Source of the DNA: Akkermansia muciniphila | Lineage (GTDB): Bacteria; Verrucomicrobiota; Verrucomicrobiia; Limisphaerales; UBA9464 | Assembly: GCA_945861565.1 (NCBI GenBank) | Contig: CAMAUY010000001.1 | Coordinates: forward strand, 1-64,000 | Reading direction: 5' to 3' | Length of the DNA stretch: 64,000 bases | In this document: in pieces, positions 18,801 to 27,101 of the stretch | Numbering within the stretch: the stretch's first letter is position 1 | Layout of the letters: each line of letters opens with the position of its first letter | Notes under the pieces: generated by a model | Seen by the model: the letters and a program-made list of their open reading frames with translations, nothing else | Database searches by the model: none | Told to the model about the DNA's origin: nothing | Program-made: the position numbers and the translations under genes

Positions 18801-19107
18801 GCGGCGGCATGACTTCGTCCTTCACCGTTGAATAAATCCGACGGATCAGTTCCGAACCCTCCGGGGCACCGGGTGTGATGATCTTCTTTCCGTCCTTATT
18901 TTGACTGAAGGCACCTTCGTGGGTGTCCAGGCGCAGCTTTCCCTTTCGTTGCTTCTCGTCGGGTCCGTGGCAGGCGTAGCAGCGGTCCGAGAGCAGCGGT
19001 TGAATCTGAAAATTGAAGTCCAGCCGGTCCGCCGCCCGACTGTGGCGGACGGACAAGGCGAGACCGAGCGCGAGCAGGAACCGGCCGATGACGCGAGTTA
19101 AAAGCAT
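15850..19107 (-). CDS. PSCyt1-DUF1549-LamG-DUF1553 exported protein
   Basis: Large exported protein of about 1085 residues, typical of PVC bacteria. It opens with a signal peptide (MLLTRVIGRFLLALGLALS), then the PSCyt1 cytochrome-like domain with a CYACHG heme-type motif at about residues 43-48. DUF1549 follows (NPIDSFVLARLDKAGV, NDWLDVARYADTHG). A concanavalin/LamG-type domain occupies roughly residues 475-655 (FSVSIWLRTPT, FTYDGSSRASGLKLYLNG). The C-terminal DUF1553 has PLTARVTVNRAWQLFFG. ATG 19107 gives the signal peptide; upstream in-frame codons run through repeat C. These proteins are usually paired with DUF1501 proteins, as here. They are thought to act in periplasmic breakdown of complex carbohydrates, but the chemistry is not established. 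Confidence 0.9.
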   Translation of the reverse strand: MLLTRVIGRFLLALGLALSVRHSRAADRLDFNFQIQPLLSDRCYACHGPDEKQRKGKLRLDTHEGAFSQNKDGKKIITPGAPEGSELIRRIYSTVKDEVMPPPESNLALSSEEKELLRRWVEEGAEHRPHWSFNPIRKVTPPHVRGGRTIRNPIDSFVLARLDKAGVTPSPEADRERLLRRVTFDLTGLPPTLADLDAFLADSSTNAYETVVTRLLNSPAFGERMANDWLDVARYADTHGFQSDRYRPMWPWRDWAIDAFNKDLPFDQFVTWQLAGDLLPGATRQQRLATAFNRLHMQNEEGGIVEEEFRVSYVVDRVNTVSTAFLGLTSECSRCHDHKYDPLLQKDFYSLFSFFQNIDESGQSVYFGDIMPVPTMLLSTPEQEDRLAEIRRRIGARETQESALAAMATPAFEAWLAEGRKSMPKLSSGPDALNQVVPAEVIPGAVGTFGFEERKEGKYTNGVDGSKPASLADEPALVAGLVGAGVELTGENGLTFPGIGHFGRADAFSVSIWLRTPTLMERQVVVHHSRAWMDAGSRGYELLLENGHATVGLHHMWPGNSLKLRAREAISTHVWTHVAFTYDGSSRASGLKLYLNGRQAAVEIVRDGLWRDITYAGGEPDLAIGFRMRDSGFRGGQVDEFRVYNRALTTLEMAHLAGHSDLVRALSTAPPDFTADERRQLLDYYVATQHPGARQFRSELATMRREQSALVSSIQDIMVMDEMPTPKKAYVLRRGAYDQRTDEVTGDTPKFLPPFPKGEPRNRLGFARWLLSEENPLTARVTVNRAWQLFFGKGLVETADNFGSQGGMPTHPELLDWLADAFRSPVNTNAASSRTALGWRWKDLCRLIVTSATYRQSSRTSPEMLTQDPGNTLLARGPSRRLTAEMLRDQALAASGLLSPKIGGPSVKPYQPAGVLDVASNGANYDQAHGDDLHRRSLYSYWKRTVPHPAMMIFDAADRSNCSVQRQSTSTPLQPLVLLSDPQIVEAARFLAQRMLQDGGPDLTAQLTHVFRLTTSRRPTRAELNVLTRLYREQRDGFVADPQAAARLLAVGDSANDPSVNPIDLAAGTILAKALLNHDEALARR

Positions 19108-19174
19108 CGGACCGAAATGTAGGCTCACTTCCGCTCGATGGCCAACCCTCAAAGCGGGGTCCCGTTTCAATGGG

Positions 19175-19335
19175 CGCATCCAGAAGTTGTTGGTAGAGGT
19201 TGTCGCGCTGCGACAACCCCGCCCGCGTCCAGCGGGCGGACAGGGCCACTGCGCGGTTCGTGCCGCGCCTGAACGGCGCGGGGACGCCGCAGCGCGGCGT
19301 CCGCTACCGTCTCCAACAACTTCAGGATGCACCGC
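19175..19335. repeat. Structured repeat C, copy 3
   Basis: A complete copy with ends gcgcatccagaagttgttgg and ccaacaacttcaggatgcac. It has the internal hairpins gttgtcgcgctgcgacaac, cccgcccgcgtccagcgggc, cgcggttcgtgccgcg and ggacgccgcagcgcggcgtcc. It lies between the PSCyt1 gene start and the tatC stop, ending three bases short of the tatC stop codon. Confidence 0.85.
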
Positions 19336-19338
19336 ATC

Positions 19339-20739
19339 TCAAGCGGTGGCACCGGAGTCGGCCTGAGCGGCCATTCGTTTCGCCTTCCGATCCCAATACC
19401 ACGCAACGATAACCGTAATCTCGTAGAGGATCTCGAGCGGCAGGAACAAGATTACCATGTTGATCGGGTTGCCGTCCGGGGTGATGAACCCGGCGATGAC
19501 CAACCCGATGACCACCCAGTACATTCGGAACGACGAAAGTTTGGCGGCGTCCAGGATGCCGATCTTGACCAGGGTGAGGAGCACGAGCGGCAGCTGGAAG
19601 GCGACGCCCATACCCACCATAAACCAGAGTACGAACGAGATATACTGCTCGGCTTGCCATTGGTCGGAACCGAAGCCCAGCCAATTCGAGAAACTGACCG
19701 TTGTACTGAGGCAGATAATGAGGAAAACGAGGTAGCAAAGGGTTACCCCGAGCAAAAACAGAAACGAAGCCCAACCGGCGACTTTGTAGAGAAACTTCTT
19801 CTCAGGGACGTGGAGGGCTGGAAGTACGAACTGGCCGATAAAGAGGAGGAGGAACGGAGCCGCCACCGTAAGTCCACCGTAGAGCGCGATCTGCATCACG
19901 ATGTTGAAGGCGCTGATGGGGCCGAAGTTCTTCAAGTCAACCGTCGATTGACGGGTGGCGGAGACGGGTGGATTTGTCTCCAACTGAAAAGCCGCGACCC
20001 AATTGGTGCCGATCTGCACCGGGGTAAGCCTGTACACGGAGCTCACATTTGTTGGGACTCCCGGCAATGAACTACCGAGGGTGGCTTCCCGGCCGATCAC
20101 ATTGGTGCCTACCAGATACGTGATCGAATGATTGGATGTGATCCGTTTGTTCATGGCCTGCTCAAGCGGCCATTTCAGAAAACCCGTGATATAATTGGCA
20201 CCGCTCAGGCAGAGAATGAAGGAGACCGCGTAGGCTACCGCACACTTGATGAAGGTCCAGCGAAGGTCCTCGAGGTGTTCGATAAATGTTTTGACGGGTC
20301 CGCCACCCTCGTCTTCCGCGATAGGTTCCAAGTCGGATTCAGGAGTGTGATGCCACGAAGATTTTGAGTGAGGCGAAGAATACGGCTGCATGGCCGATTC
20401 GTGCCCTGACTCGTGCCCTGACTCGTGCCCCGACTCGTGCCCCGACTCGTGCCCTGACCCGTGCCCCGACTCGTGCCCCGACTCGTGCCCTGACCCGTGC
20501 CCCGACTCGTGCCCCGACTCGTGCCCTGACCCGTGCCCTGACCCGTGCCCTGACTCGTGCCCTGACTCGTGCCCTGACTCGTGCCCTGGCTCGTGCCCTG
20601 GCTCGTGCCCTGGCTCGTGCCCTGGCTCGGGGCTTGGCTCGGGCGTCGGCTCGGGCGTCGGCTCGGGCCCTGGCTCGGGGCTTGGCTTGTGAGCAGGGTC
20701 CGGAGCGCTAGGGGACAAGTCCTTGGGATTTTCGCCCAT
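19339..20739 (-). CDS. tatC: Twin-arginine translocase subunit TatC with repetitive N-terminus
   Basis: Multi-pass core subunit of the Tat protein-export pathway. The TatC fold starts near residue 150 with FIEHLEDLRWTFIK, the conserved cytoplasmic start, followed by about six hydrophobic segments to the C-terminus. The product of about 466 residues is nearly double the usual 240-260. Two additions explain this. An N-terminal extension of about 140 residues consists of PEP-type units and then tetrapeptides GHEP, GHES and GHGS. There is also a long loop between the first two membrane segments. ATG 20739 is chosen over TTG 20772. tatA lies upstream on the same strand. Several proteins in this window carry Tat signals, so the system has clients here. 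Confidence 0.9.
   Translation of the reverse strand: MGENPKDLSPSAPDPAHKPSPEPGPEPTPEPTPEPSPEPGHEPGHEPGHEPGHESGHESGHESGHGSGHGSGHESGHESGHGSGHESGHESGHGSGHESGHESGHESGHESGHESAMQPYSSPHSKSSWHHTPESDLEPIAEDEGGGPVKTFIEHLEDLRWTFIKCAVAYAVSFILCLSGANYITGFLKWPLEQAMNKRITSNHSITYLVGTNVIGREATLGSSLPGVPTNVSSVYRLTPVQIGTNWVAAFQLETNPPVSATRQSTVDLKNFGPISAFNIVMQIALYGGLTVAAPFLLLFIGQFVLPALHVPEKKFLYKVAGWASFLFLLGVTLCYLVFLIICLSTTVSFSNWLGFGSDQWQAEQYISFVLWFMVGMGVAFQLPLVLLTLVKIGILDAAKLSSFRMYWVVIGLVIAGFITPDGNPINMVILFLPLEILYEITVIVAWYWDRKAKRMAAQADSGATA
20397..20634. repeat. 12-bp tandem repeat array coding for GHES/GHGS/GHEP units
   Basis: About 19 copies of a 12-base unit (plus strand variants gactcgtgccct, gactcgtgcccc, gacccgtgccct and ggctcgtgccct) inside tatC. 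Differences between units are single-base changes that keep the frame. Read on the minus strand, the array gives tetrapeptides with His at position 2. The plus strand is also open, reading DSCP units, which I take to be a by-product of the repeat. Confidence 0.92.
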
Positions 20740-20823
20740 GAAACGGGGAATCAGTCGGCCGAAAAACGGCAACGGCGGTCATCGACCGCCGTTGCGCCCA
20801 GTTCGGTGGGAAAACGTGTGGAC

Positions 20824-21087
20824 CTATTTGGACTGGGCAATCGAGTCTGTGGGACGGTGGGGACCTGGGGGCGTGGGAGGATGCGCTTCCTCGTCGAAGG
20901 CCCGTTGCACTTCGTCCTGGACATCGCGGGAGGCCTTCTTGAACTCCTTGATGCCAGTGCCCACGCCCTTCATCAGTTCAGGCACTTTCTTGGCTCCGAA
21001 CAGCACCAAAACGACGATGGCGATCCACATGATCTCGGTGCCACCGATCCCGGCCAGCACCGGCGAGAATTGAGAAATAGTGATCAT
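20824..21087 (-). CDS. tatA: Twin-arginine translocase subunit TatA/TatE
   Basis: An 87-residue small Tat component. A short periplasmic N-terminus precedes one membrane helix (about residues 18-34, [19 protein letters not shown]). The FGAKKVPEL hinge and a charged amphipathic helix ([16 protein letters not shown]) follow. This order is diagnostic of TatA/TatB-type subunits; the FGxKK hinge favours TatA/E over TatB. It lies 84 bases upstream of the tatC start on the same strand, so the two are probably cotranscribed. No tatB is present in the window; many bacteria use a single TatA plus TatC. Confidence 0.92.
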   Translation of the reverse strand: MITISQFSPVLAGIGGTEIMWIAIVVLVLFGAKKVPELMKGVGTGIKEFKKASRDVQDEVQRAFDEEAHPPTPPGPHRPTDSIAQSK

Positions 21088-21306
21088 TGTGATGGGAACC
21101 TAGAGACGCGGCGCCGGTTGCACAAGGGGCAATTGAATGGGACCTGTCAGCGTGCAAGCCTTGGTGAATTTGGTCTCGGGCGCGGTCTCGCACCGACCGT
21201 CGAGTCATATGGCCGCAAGCTTGCGAAACCCCTTACCTACCCTTTGAGATGGTACAGATGGTACCTATGCAGTCGGTCGGATGCCTTTGAACCGGGCTGA
21301 TGAAAA

Positions 21307-21381
21307 TGGTGCGCGGTACAGGGTTCGAACCTGTGACCCCTACAGTGTCAATGTAGTGCTCTACCACTGAGCTAACCGCGC
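21307..21381 (-). tRNA. tRNA-Val (GAC)
   Basis: The minus strand folds as a complete cloverleaf. The acceptor stem is gcgcggt paired with accgcgc. The D-arm has agctcagtggtagagc. The anticodon stem ctaca/tgtag encloses the loop ttgacac, giving anticodon GAC (Val). The T-arm is acaggttcgaaccctgt. A CCA end is encoded at 21307-21309. It sits between tatA and hprK. Confidence 0.95.
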
Positions 21382-21447
21382 GTCTGTCAGAAGCGGCGTG
21401 CAATCTACGGTTCGACCCGGGTGAGGCAAGGTCTTTTTCCAAAGCCG

Positions 21448-22419
21448 TTACAGTTGCAACCCGGATTGCATCTTTTCGGCGAGGCGTTTCGTGAATTCCT
21501 CGGCCGCGTTGTAGCCGGAGATTTTCAGTTTCGTCTGGAATGCCGCCACCTCGATCAGGCGGGCCAGATCACGCCCCGGCCGCACCGGAATGGTCATCCG
21601 CGGCACCGGAATCCCCAACAGTTCTTCGTACACCTGATCCAGCCCTAAACGGTCCACCTCCTTGGCGTCGTCCCAGTTTTTCAGCTCCACCAGCACGTCG
21701 ACGCGCTTCTCGCGCCGGATGGCCCCGACGCCGAACGTGGCGGCGACATTGATAATCCCGATGCCGCGCACTTCCATCAAATTGCGGCCTTCCTCCTTCG
21801 CCGTGCCTACCAGTTCGCGCCCTTCCCGGAGTTGCAGCAGGACCACGTCGTCGGCGACCAGGCTGTAGCCGCGTTCAAGCAGTCCCAACACGGCTTCGCT
21901 CTTGCCGATGCCGCTCTCCCCTTGAACGATCACTCCCACTCCCTGAATGTCCACCATGCAGCCATGGACTTGCCCGGTCGGAGCAAACATGTCTTCGAGC
22001 GCCAGCGTCGCCAGATTAATGAACTTCATGGTGATCCATTCGCTCTCGAAGACGGGAACGCCCGCTGCATCGGCGGCATCAATCAGACTTTCCTCGGGTT
22101 TGAGACCACGACAAAAAACGACGCAAGGAATCCGGTGCGCGAACAATTCACGGTACCGGGTCTCGCGGATTTGACGGTCGAGCGAACGGAGATAGGCCGT
22201 CTCGACCTTGCCCATGACCTGCACACGACGCGGGGCAAAGTATTGCTTGAAACCGCTCAGGACGAGGCCAGGGCGGTTCACGGTGGGTTCGCGGATTGGG
22301 CGTTGGAGCCCGTTCTCGCCTGCGAGCTGCCGCATCTTGAGGGCTTCGGAGTGTTTGGCGAAGAATTGTCGTACCGTGATAGGCGCCTTTTTCGGGGAAT
22401 TCATAGAAGGGGTTGCCAT
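21448..22419 (-). CDS. hprK: HPr kinase/phosphorylase
   Basis: Bifunctional Ser/Thr kinase and phosphorylase that controls HPr-type phosphocarriers in response to carbon state. The N-terminal half matches the family regulatory domain. The catalytic half has FAPTGQVHGCMVDIQG (catalytic His region), the P-loop GESGIGKSE, VADDVV and the signature MEVRGIGIINV. From ATG 22419 the product is about 323 residues, normal for the family; ATG 22404 is an alternative, while TTG 22467 would add unconserved residues. The gene is last in a probable operon after the fucokinase-like fusion and the ROK kinase. No HPr or PTS enzyme gene is visible nearby. Confidence 0.92.
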   Translation of the reverse strand: MATPSMNSPKKAPITVRQFFAKHSEALKMRQLAGENGLQRPIREPTVNRPGLVLSGFKQYFAPRRVQVMGKVETAYLRSLDRQIRETRYRELFAHRIPCVVFCRGLKPEESLIDAADAAGVPVFESEWITMKFINLATLALEDMFAPTGQVHGCMVDIQGVGVIVQGESGIGKSEAVLGLLERGYSLVADDVVLLQLREGRELVGTAKEEGRNLMEVRGIGIINVAATFGVGAIRREKRVDVLVELKNWDDAKEVDRLGLDQVYEELLGIPVPRMTIPVRPGRDLARLIEVAAFQTKLKISGYNAAEEFTKRLAEKMQSGLQL

Positions 22420-22463
22420 GCCAGCCGTGCGGGCCGGCGACCCGTCAGGGCAGGCTGTTTCAT

Positions 22464-23411
22464 TCAAGCGGCATTCTTGATGCCTGTCGAGCCGGGAACC
22501 ATCGCGACCTTGGCCAACTCGAGGGCGCCGACCGGTACGGAGTCTTCCCGCAATCCGGCGAGAGCCACTCGGGGCCCGGGTTGGAAAGAGTCCATGACAT
22601 ACCGCGGGAGTTGGTTTTCGACGCGGGATCGCAGGGGTTCACCCAGCAGGGCGAGTCCACCCCCAAGAATAATGATCTCGGGGTGGAGTAAATTTACGAC
22701 ATGCGACAACCCAAAAGCGAGGTCGTCGACCGTCTCGTCCAGCAACCGCGTTGCGAGGATATCGTGGGCCGCGAGAGCGGCTGTGAGGTGGCGTGCCTCG
22801 CTTCCCGGAGAACGGACACACAGTTGTCCGAGCAGCGTATGCGGATCGAGGACGATGGCTTCACGGATTCTTTGATCCACGGCCCAGCCGGAACACCGCT
22901 TCTCGAGGAGCGTTCCCGTGCGGTCGAGTCGGATGTGACCAATTTCAGCCTCGCCCGGTTTGGCCCCGTGATAAATCCGTCCATCCACTACCAGTCCGCC
23001 GCCGACGCCGCTGCCGAGGGTGATATAAAAAACGGGATTCGAACCACGCCCGGATCCATGGTGGGCTTCGCCGAGGGCCCCTGTATTGGCGTCGTTGTCG
23101 ATGGCCACCGGGAGATGGGTTCGCTCGCGCAACCATTCTCCGAGCTCAAAATCCGACCAACCCATGATTTGATGCGAGCAGCAAATCCGGCCCGTTCCCC
23201 AATCCACGGGCCCACCAAAGCCGACCCCCACGGCCGCCGGGTGCCAGCGGTGGAGCAGGGGCGGCAAGGTCGAGGCAATTTGCGATCGGATGCCAGCGCC
23301 GCCGCTGGCAGGATCGACGGTGAATCGGTGCCGCTCGACGATCGAGCCGGTGGCATTTCCGGCGACGACCTGCAATTTGGTGCCGCCAATTTCGATTCCA
23401 ACAAAATGCAT
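22464..23411 (-). CDS. ROK family sugar kinase (divergent zinc site)
   Basis: A 315-residue ROK protein, probably an ATP-dependent hexose kinase. It has the N-terminal phosphate loop GIEIGGTK, the substrate-site segment AIDNDANTGALGE, and LGSGVGGGLVVDG followed by GEAEIGH, which carries the conserved His. After that His, where most ROK proteins have the CxCGxxGCxE zinc motif, this one reads TLLEKRCSGWAVD and keeps only one Cys. No DNA-binding domain precedes the kinase fold, so it is unlikely to be a repressor. It starts 31 bases after the fusion gene stops and ends 44 bases before the hprK start, suggesting one transcript. Confidence 0.87.
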   Translation of the reverse strand: MHFVGIEIGGTKLQVVAGNATGSIVERHRFTVDPASGGAGIRSQIASTLPPLLHRWHPAAVGVGFGGPVDWGTGRICCSHQIMGWSDFELGEWLRERTHLPVAIDNDANTGALGEAHHGSGRGSNPVFYITLGSGVGGGLVVDGRIYHGAKPGEAEIGHIRLDRTGTLLEKRCSGWAVDQRIREAIVLDPHTLLGQLCVRSPGSEARHLTAALAAHDILATRLLDETVDDLAFGLSHVVNLLHPEIIILGGGLALLGEPLRSRVENQLPRYVMDSFQPGPRVALAGLREDSVPVGALELAKVAMVPGSTGIKNAA

Positions 23412-23442
23412 GAGGGGATTGAGTCGATCGTGCTTTGAATTT

Positions 23443-26400
23443 TCAGCCAGGCTCTGAGCCCCAATCGCACAACGATTCGACGGCGGCGGCGGATCCGTCC
23501 CGCAACCAGCCGTCCAGTTGCGCGGGGTCCTTTAGTTGCTGGCCGCGCTGGCGGGAAACCGCCACAAATTGGCAGGCCACCTCGGGCAATGCCGTCAGAT
23601 CACTCCAAAGTTTTTCGAATTGGAGCACGGGGAAGACATCCTCCTGGCCGTGCCCCCACCGCTTCTTAACCTCCTTAAGCGTGATATAGGTTGGCAGGCG
23701 GGCGGCGAGGATTCGAACGGCGTCCGTGATCTTTTCGGCCGGCCCGGGGCCTGCCTGGGGATCGTTTCCCGCGAGTATATCCGCCCGCGACAGGCCGAAG
23801 ACCGTCAGCAGGCGGTCGAGATCAATCCAGGTGGTCATCGAGTTGTAGTAGCGGAGGCGGAATTCCTGGTCCTCCCGCGGGAGGGCCAATCCCTCGATCA
23901 GGCGGACCGATCGGTTGATTCGGGCCAACCCTCCACCCCGGTCCTCGAGACGGCGGGAGATGACTTCGAAGGAAAGAGTCACACCGCGTTCCGCGTGCAT
24001 ACCGAGCAACCCGGGATCCACACACGCCCCCAGGGTATCGATGTTGTGAAGGAGAAAATACTTCAGCTGCGGCCGCTCCCGCAGCAGACCTGCCAAGACC
24101 CCGTTTCGCAGCAGATTCGGAAACTCGTAAAAATGCCCGACTGGGTGCAGACACTGCAGCGGCACGTTGTCGGTATAATCGGAGGCCTCGGGCGCGGATC
24201 GCGCCCAGCGGATGAGGGCGGTGCGCAGGCTATCGCGAACTTTTTGCTGCTGTTCGTCCAAGCGCTGCTGAGGCATCTCCTCCCAGGCAAACCGCAAGTC
24301 ACGCTCGGTCGGCACAAGCCGGAGTCCAACGCTTCGCCCAGGGGAGAGGCGCAACGGCCCCGGATAGCTTGGAAAATCCGGCCGATCGAGAAACGCGGCG
24401 GTCGGGCCATGCGTCAGATGGCTGGTCGTAAATACGTGCGGTATCGGGGCTCCGGCGAGGCGTGAACTCTGCCGGGATTTCGCCAGATGCACGTCCAGAA
24501 ACGTCCGATGCCGACCGGCAAACTGGTGAAAGGGACTCAATGCTTTGCAGATGCCGGCTCCCTGCGTCCAGCGCGATCCCGCACCGGCCGAAAGCGTGAT
24601 GACCGCCACCTCGCCGTTCTGCATGATTTTTTCCCCTCGCCGCCGCCACCCCTCGGCGTCGGATCCTCCCGATGCCACCTCTTGAACATCGGAATCCCCG
24701 ACATCCTCGATGCTCGTGTCCGCGCGAAGACGATTCTGTGCGAGTCCGATTCGTCCGCTACGCAAGTCCGCCCGGATCTGCTCGTGTTGCACCCGGTCAA
24801 ATCCATTCTCGTTGAGCAGGGACGTCAACGAATCGCTGCCCGACGCCACTCCCCGCCCGCGCGGCAGTAAGACGTCGAAGAGCCCCGACGCTAATCCGCG
24901 AAACGCGTCGATGCTGCGGGCCGCATTCCCCACGCGGTCGAGTTCGGCTCGTCGGGCGGGGGTCAGTTCGTGCCGCTGCTGACGCAAGAGACGAGGAATC
25001 GTGAGCGTATAATATCCAGCTGGCATGAGAGCGCCTTCGCCCGTCAGCAAATCCGCCCGGGTGCCGTGTTCGTTGATGGCATAGTCAAAAACCACCGGCT
25101 CCATTGCAAAGGGAAGGGCGTGCTGCAGCTCGCGTCGCGTGTTGGAAAGAATCTCCTGAAGGCGTGATTGCGCCGCCTTCTTTCGCCGTGGATCAACTAT
25201 GAATCCCATGCCTCCCCCGGACATGCCGCCCAACATCCAGAACCCCCAAAAATCCTCGCCAAATTCCGCCTCCACTCGCGCAATCAATTGTTCCGTATAG
25301 TAATTGGTGGCCCACGGGATGATGGCCTGGATGGGCCCGCGAAAATTGCGAGTCGTGGCCTTGCCCAGCCCTCGGATGTCCCCTTGTTTCAGGGCGGCGA
25401 GGATTTCATCCAGAATGCCCAACGCATCGCGTCGAGCCTCCCATTCCTTCCCGGACCGTAATAAGTACTTCTCCGTGACCATCTCCAGGATGGGACCGAC
25501 GTTTTGGGCCATGCCGCCGTGGACGACGACTAGGGAGTCCTGCAGTTTTTGTCGCGTTTCCTCCGACACGGCATCCCGCCCGAGAATCCGGTGCGCTGGC
25601 ATCAGACGCCCGCGGCTGATCCCCCACTCCGGATCGCCTTCGGCCGACAGAACACCTTCGATCAGCTTCATCCCCGGCCAGACGCCCCCCGAGTCCTGCC
25701 AACCCCCGCCGGAGCCCCCGAGCCATTCTCCCAGCAGTGCCCGGGCGAGAACCAGGCGCCGTTCGGATTCCTCCAAGGGACCGGTGAGTGACGCCGCCTG
25801 GCCGGTCGCCCGCATGCAGACGCTAATCAAGGCTCCCAAGAGGTTCGTGGAAACCGCCAGACGCGATCCCTTCGGGATGTCGTTGACCGACGAAACAATC
25901 TCCAATCCGCGCCCGGGCCCGGCCAACCGCGCAAGCAGGTCAGCGAGCGATTGTCCCGAGCCCTCAATCCCCGGTGGCACGACGCCCGATGCAATCACCG
26001 CTGCCTTCAGCAATCCAAGGTAGTCCTGGGCGAAATCAAAGACCTCCGCCAGGGACGTGAGATCGGAGCTTGTTCCCAGATCGACCGACGTCAGCCGCAG
26101 CACCGGCTCATCCAGAACCCGCAACCAAGCGCTCAACGGGGGCCGTGGTTCCGGATCCCGGCCGTGCACCCCGAGGTCTACCGAAATGTTTAGGACGCGC
26201 GCTCCCTCCGGGAAATCCATCCCGAGGAAAAAAATGTCGCTCCACGCCGAATGCGTCAGATCCATTCGCACCGGCGTCAGCTCACGAAGAATCGGATACG
26301 AGCCATCCGGACCGCACTGCAACAGTTCCCGCCGCAGTCGCAAGGGCTGATCCATGGGGTGACCCATTCGGAACATCCACTGATTTCCGCGCACCGTGCG

Positions 26401-26829
26401 CACACTCCGCCGGACTTGATCGGCGAGTGTCTGGAAAGCGAGCCGTTGATACGCCGAGGCGAGCGCCGAACAAAGTCCGTCCGAGGCTCCTCCTTTTTCC
26501 TGCACGGCCAAGAACGTGTCGATCGCCTCCTCGAACCGCCGGTCGAGCAGCAGTTCGAAACCAGGGAAGGGAATGAGGGGCGGTTGTCCAACCGTTCGGC
26601 CGGGTGTCGCCGTGGCAAGGAGTGGCGGCAGATGAAAACGGTGCAGGGCGTAGAGAAAAAAGAGCGCGCGCACCCGTTCATAGAGGTTGTCGCTGCGGCG
26701 GCGGAAAAGATCCAGTTCAGCGGCGGCGGCGAGCAGTTCGGATGCGTTGACCCCGCGACACATCCCATCGAGCGATTGATTCCGCACGATCGGATCCGAC
26801 GAAGTGATGAGGTCGCAAAGACGGTGCAT
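23443..26829 (-). CDS. Fusion of a fucokinase-like GHMP kinase and a UDPGP-type pyrophosphorylase
   Basis: An 1128-residue protein with two recognisable enzymes. Residues about 185-600 are a GHMP kinase close to L-fucokinase. It has [11 protein letters not shown], the ATP-binding motif [18 protein letters not shown] (316-333), GGGWQDSGG (374-382) as in fucokinases, and the C-terminal [11 protein letters not shown] loop (534-544). Residues about 740-1100 resemble UDP-sugar/UDP-glucose pyrophosphorylases, with [19 protein letters not shown] (746-764), [14 protein letters not shown] (926-939) and [11 protein letters not shown] (994-1004). It should phosphorylate a free sugar at C1 and then activate it to a nucleotide sugar. 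Known salvage fusions such as Bacteroides Fkp have the pyrophosphorylase first; here the kinase is first. The sugar and nucleotide are not certain. Confidence 0.78.
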   Translation of the reverse strand: MHRLCDLITSSDPIVRNQSLDGMCRGVNASELLAAAAELDLFRRRSDNLYERVRALFFLYALHRFHLPPLLATATPGRTVGQPPLIPFPGFELLLDRRFEEAIDTFLAVQEKGGASDGLCSALASAYQRLAFQTLADQVRRSVRTVRGNQWMFRMGHPMDQPLRLRRELLQCGPDGSYPILRELTPVRMDLTHSAWSDIFFLGMDFPEGARVLNISVDLGVHGRDPEPRPPLSAWLRVLDEPVLRLTSVDLGTSSDLTSLAEVFDFAQDYLGLLKAAVIASGVVPPGIEGSGQSLADLLARLAGPGRGLEIVSSVNDIPKGSRLAVSTNLLGALISVCMRATGQAASLTGPLEESERRLVLARALLGEWLGGSGGGWQDSGGVWPGMKLIEGVLSAEGDPEWGISRGRLMPAHRILGRDAVSEETRQKLQDSLVVVHGGMAQNVGPILEMVTEKYLLRSGKEWEARRDALGILDEILAALKQGDIRGLGKATTRNFRGPIQAIIPWATNYYTEQLIARVEAEFGEDFWGFWMLGGMSGGGMGFIVDPRRKKAAQSRLQEILSNTRRELQHALPFAMEPVVFDYAINEHGTRADLLTGEGALMPAGYYTLTIPRLLRQQRHELTPARRAELDRVGNAARSIDAFRGLASGLFDVLLPRGRGVASGSDSLTSLLNENGFDRVQHEQIRADLRSGRIGLAQNRLRADTSIEDVGDSDVQEVASGGSDAEGWRRRGEKIMQNGEVAVITLSAGAGSRWTQGAGICKALSPFHQFAGRHRTFLDVHLAKSRQSSRLAGAPIPHVFTTSHLTHGPTAAFLDRPDFPSYPGPLRLSPGRSVGLRLVPTERDLRFAWEEMPQQRLDEQQQKVRDSLRTALIRWARSAPEASDYTDNVPLQCLHPVGHFYEFPNLLRNGVLAGLLRERPQLKYFLLHNIDTLGACVDPGLLGMHAERGVTLSFEVISRRLEDRGGGLARINRSVRLIEGLALPREDQEFRLRYYNSMTTWIDLDRLLTVFGLSRADILAGNDPQAGPGPAEKITDAVRILAARLPTYITLKEVKKRWGHGQEDVFPVLQFEKLWSDLTALPEVACQFVAVSRQRGQQLKDPAQLDGWLRDGSAAAVESLCDWGSEPG

Positions 26830-26929
26830 GACAGGGGCGAAGACTCCGCGAAGGTTGGCGAACGGTCAATGTCGGGCGGTGACGCTCCGGCGGTTCCCAT
26901 TTTGCGCCGGGGGTCCGGATCTCCAACGG

Positions 26930-27000
26930 GCCGTTCCGGGGAGCCTCCGACTCCGCGCGGGGTTGCATACCCTGCGACGGGCCGAGTCGGAGGTCTGCCC
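26930..27000. repeat. Intergenic hairpin repeat D
   Basis: Contains cctccgactccgcgcggggt and, 30 bases on, gagtcggaggtc, which together form a long stem. A related ccgactccacgcggggt unit is found inside the glycosyltransferase gene near 3,120. No gene is seen in 26,830-27,021. Confidence 0.5.
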
Positions 27001-27021
27001 CCAGGGCTGCATCAAGCCTGC

Positions 27022-27101
27022 CTGGGAGCGCCGGCATCCCTGCCGGCGGGTTCCAATTCCACACGCCGGTAGGATGCCGGCGAGACGCCGGCGCTCCCAG
27101 C
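27022..27101. repeat. REP-like inverted repeat beside the RAYT remnant
   Basis: An 80-base hairpin with arms ctgggagcgccggc and gccggcgctcccag, and internal gccggcatccctgccggc and gccggtaggatgccggc palindromes. Shorter pieces of the same unit occur near 127-149, 15,357-15,378, 15,708-15,730, 27,369-27,401 and 27,468-27,511. The unit ends exactly where recognisable RAYT coding stops. Confidence 0.7.

Noticed and set aside
19108-19332. N-terminal extension of the PSCyt1 protein
   Set aside because: Its first part is encoded by repeat C. ATG 19107 gives a proper signal peptide before the heme domain.
20397-20634. Possible CRISPR array
   Set aside because: Units are only 12 bases, directly adjacent with no spacers, and lie inside a coding frame. 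No cas gene is present.
20364-20711. Plus-strand open frames of repeating DSCP or ALTRAP units
   Set aside because: They mirror the 12-base array in tatC. The minus strand continues into a real TatC fold, so these frames are by-products.
21233-21442. A 69-residue frame reading through the tRNA-Val gene
   Set aside because: Its middle, ending TGSNPVPR, is the translation of the tRNA T-arm, a common false gene call.
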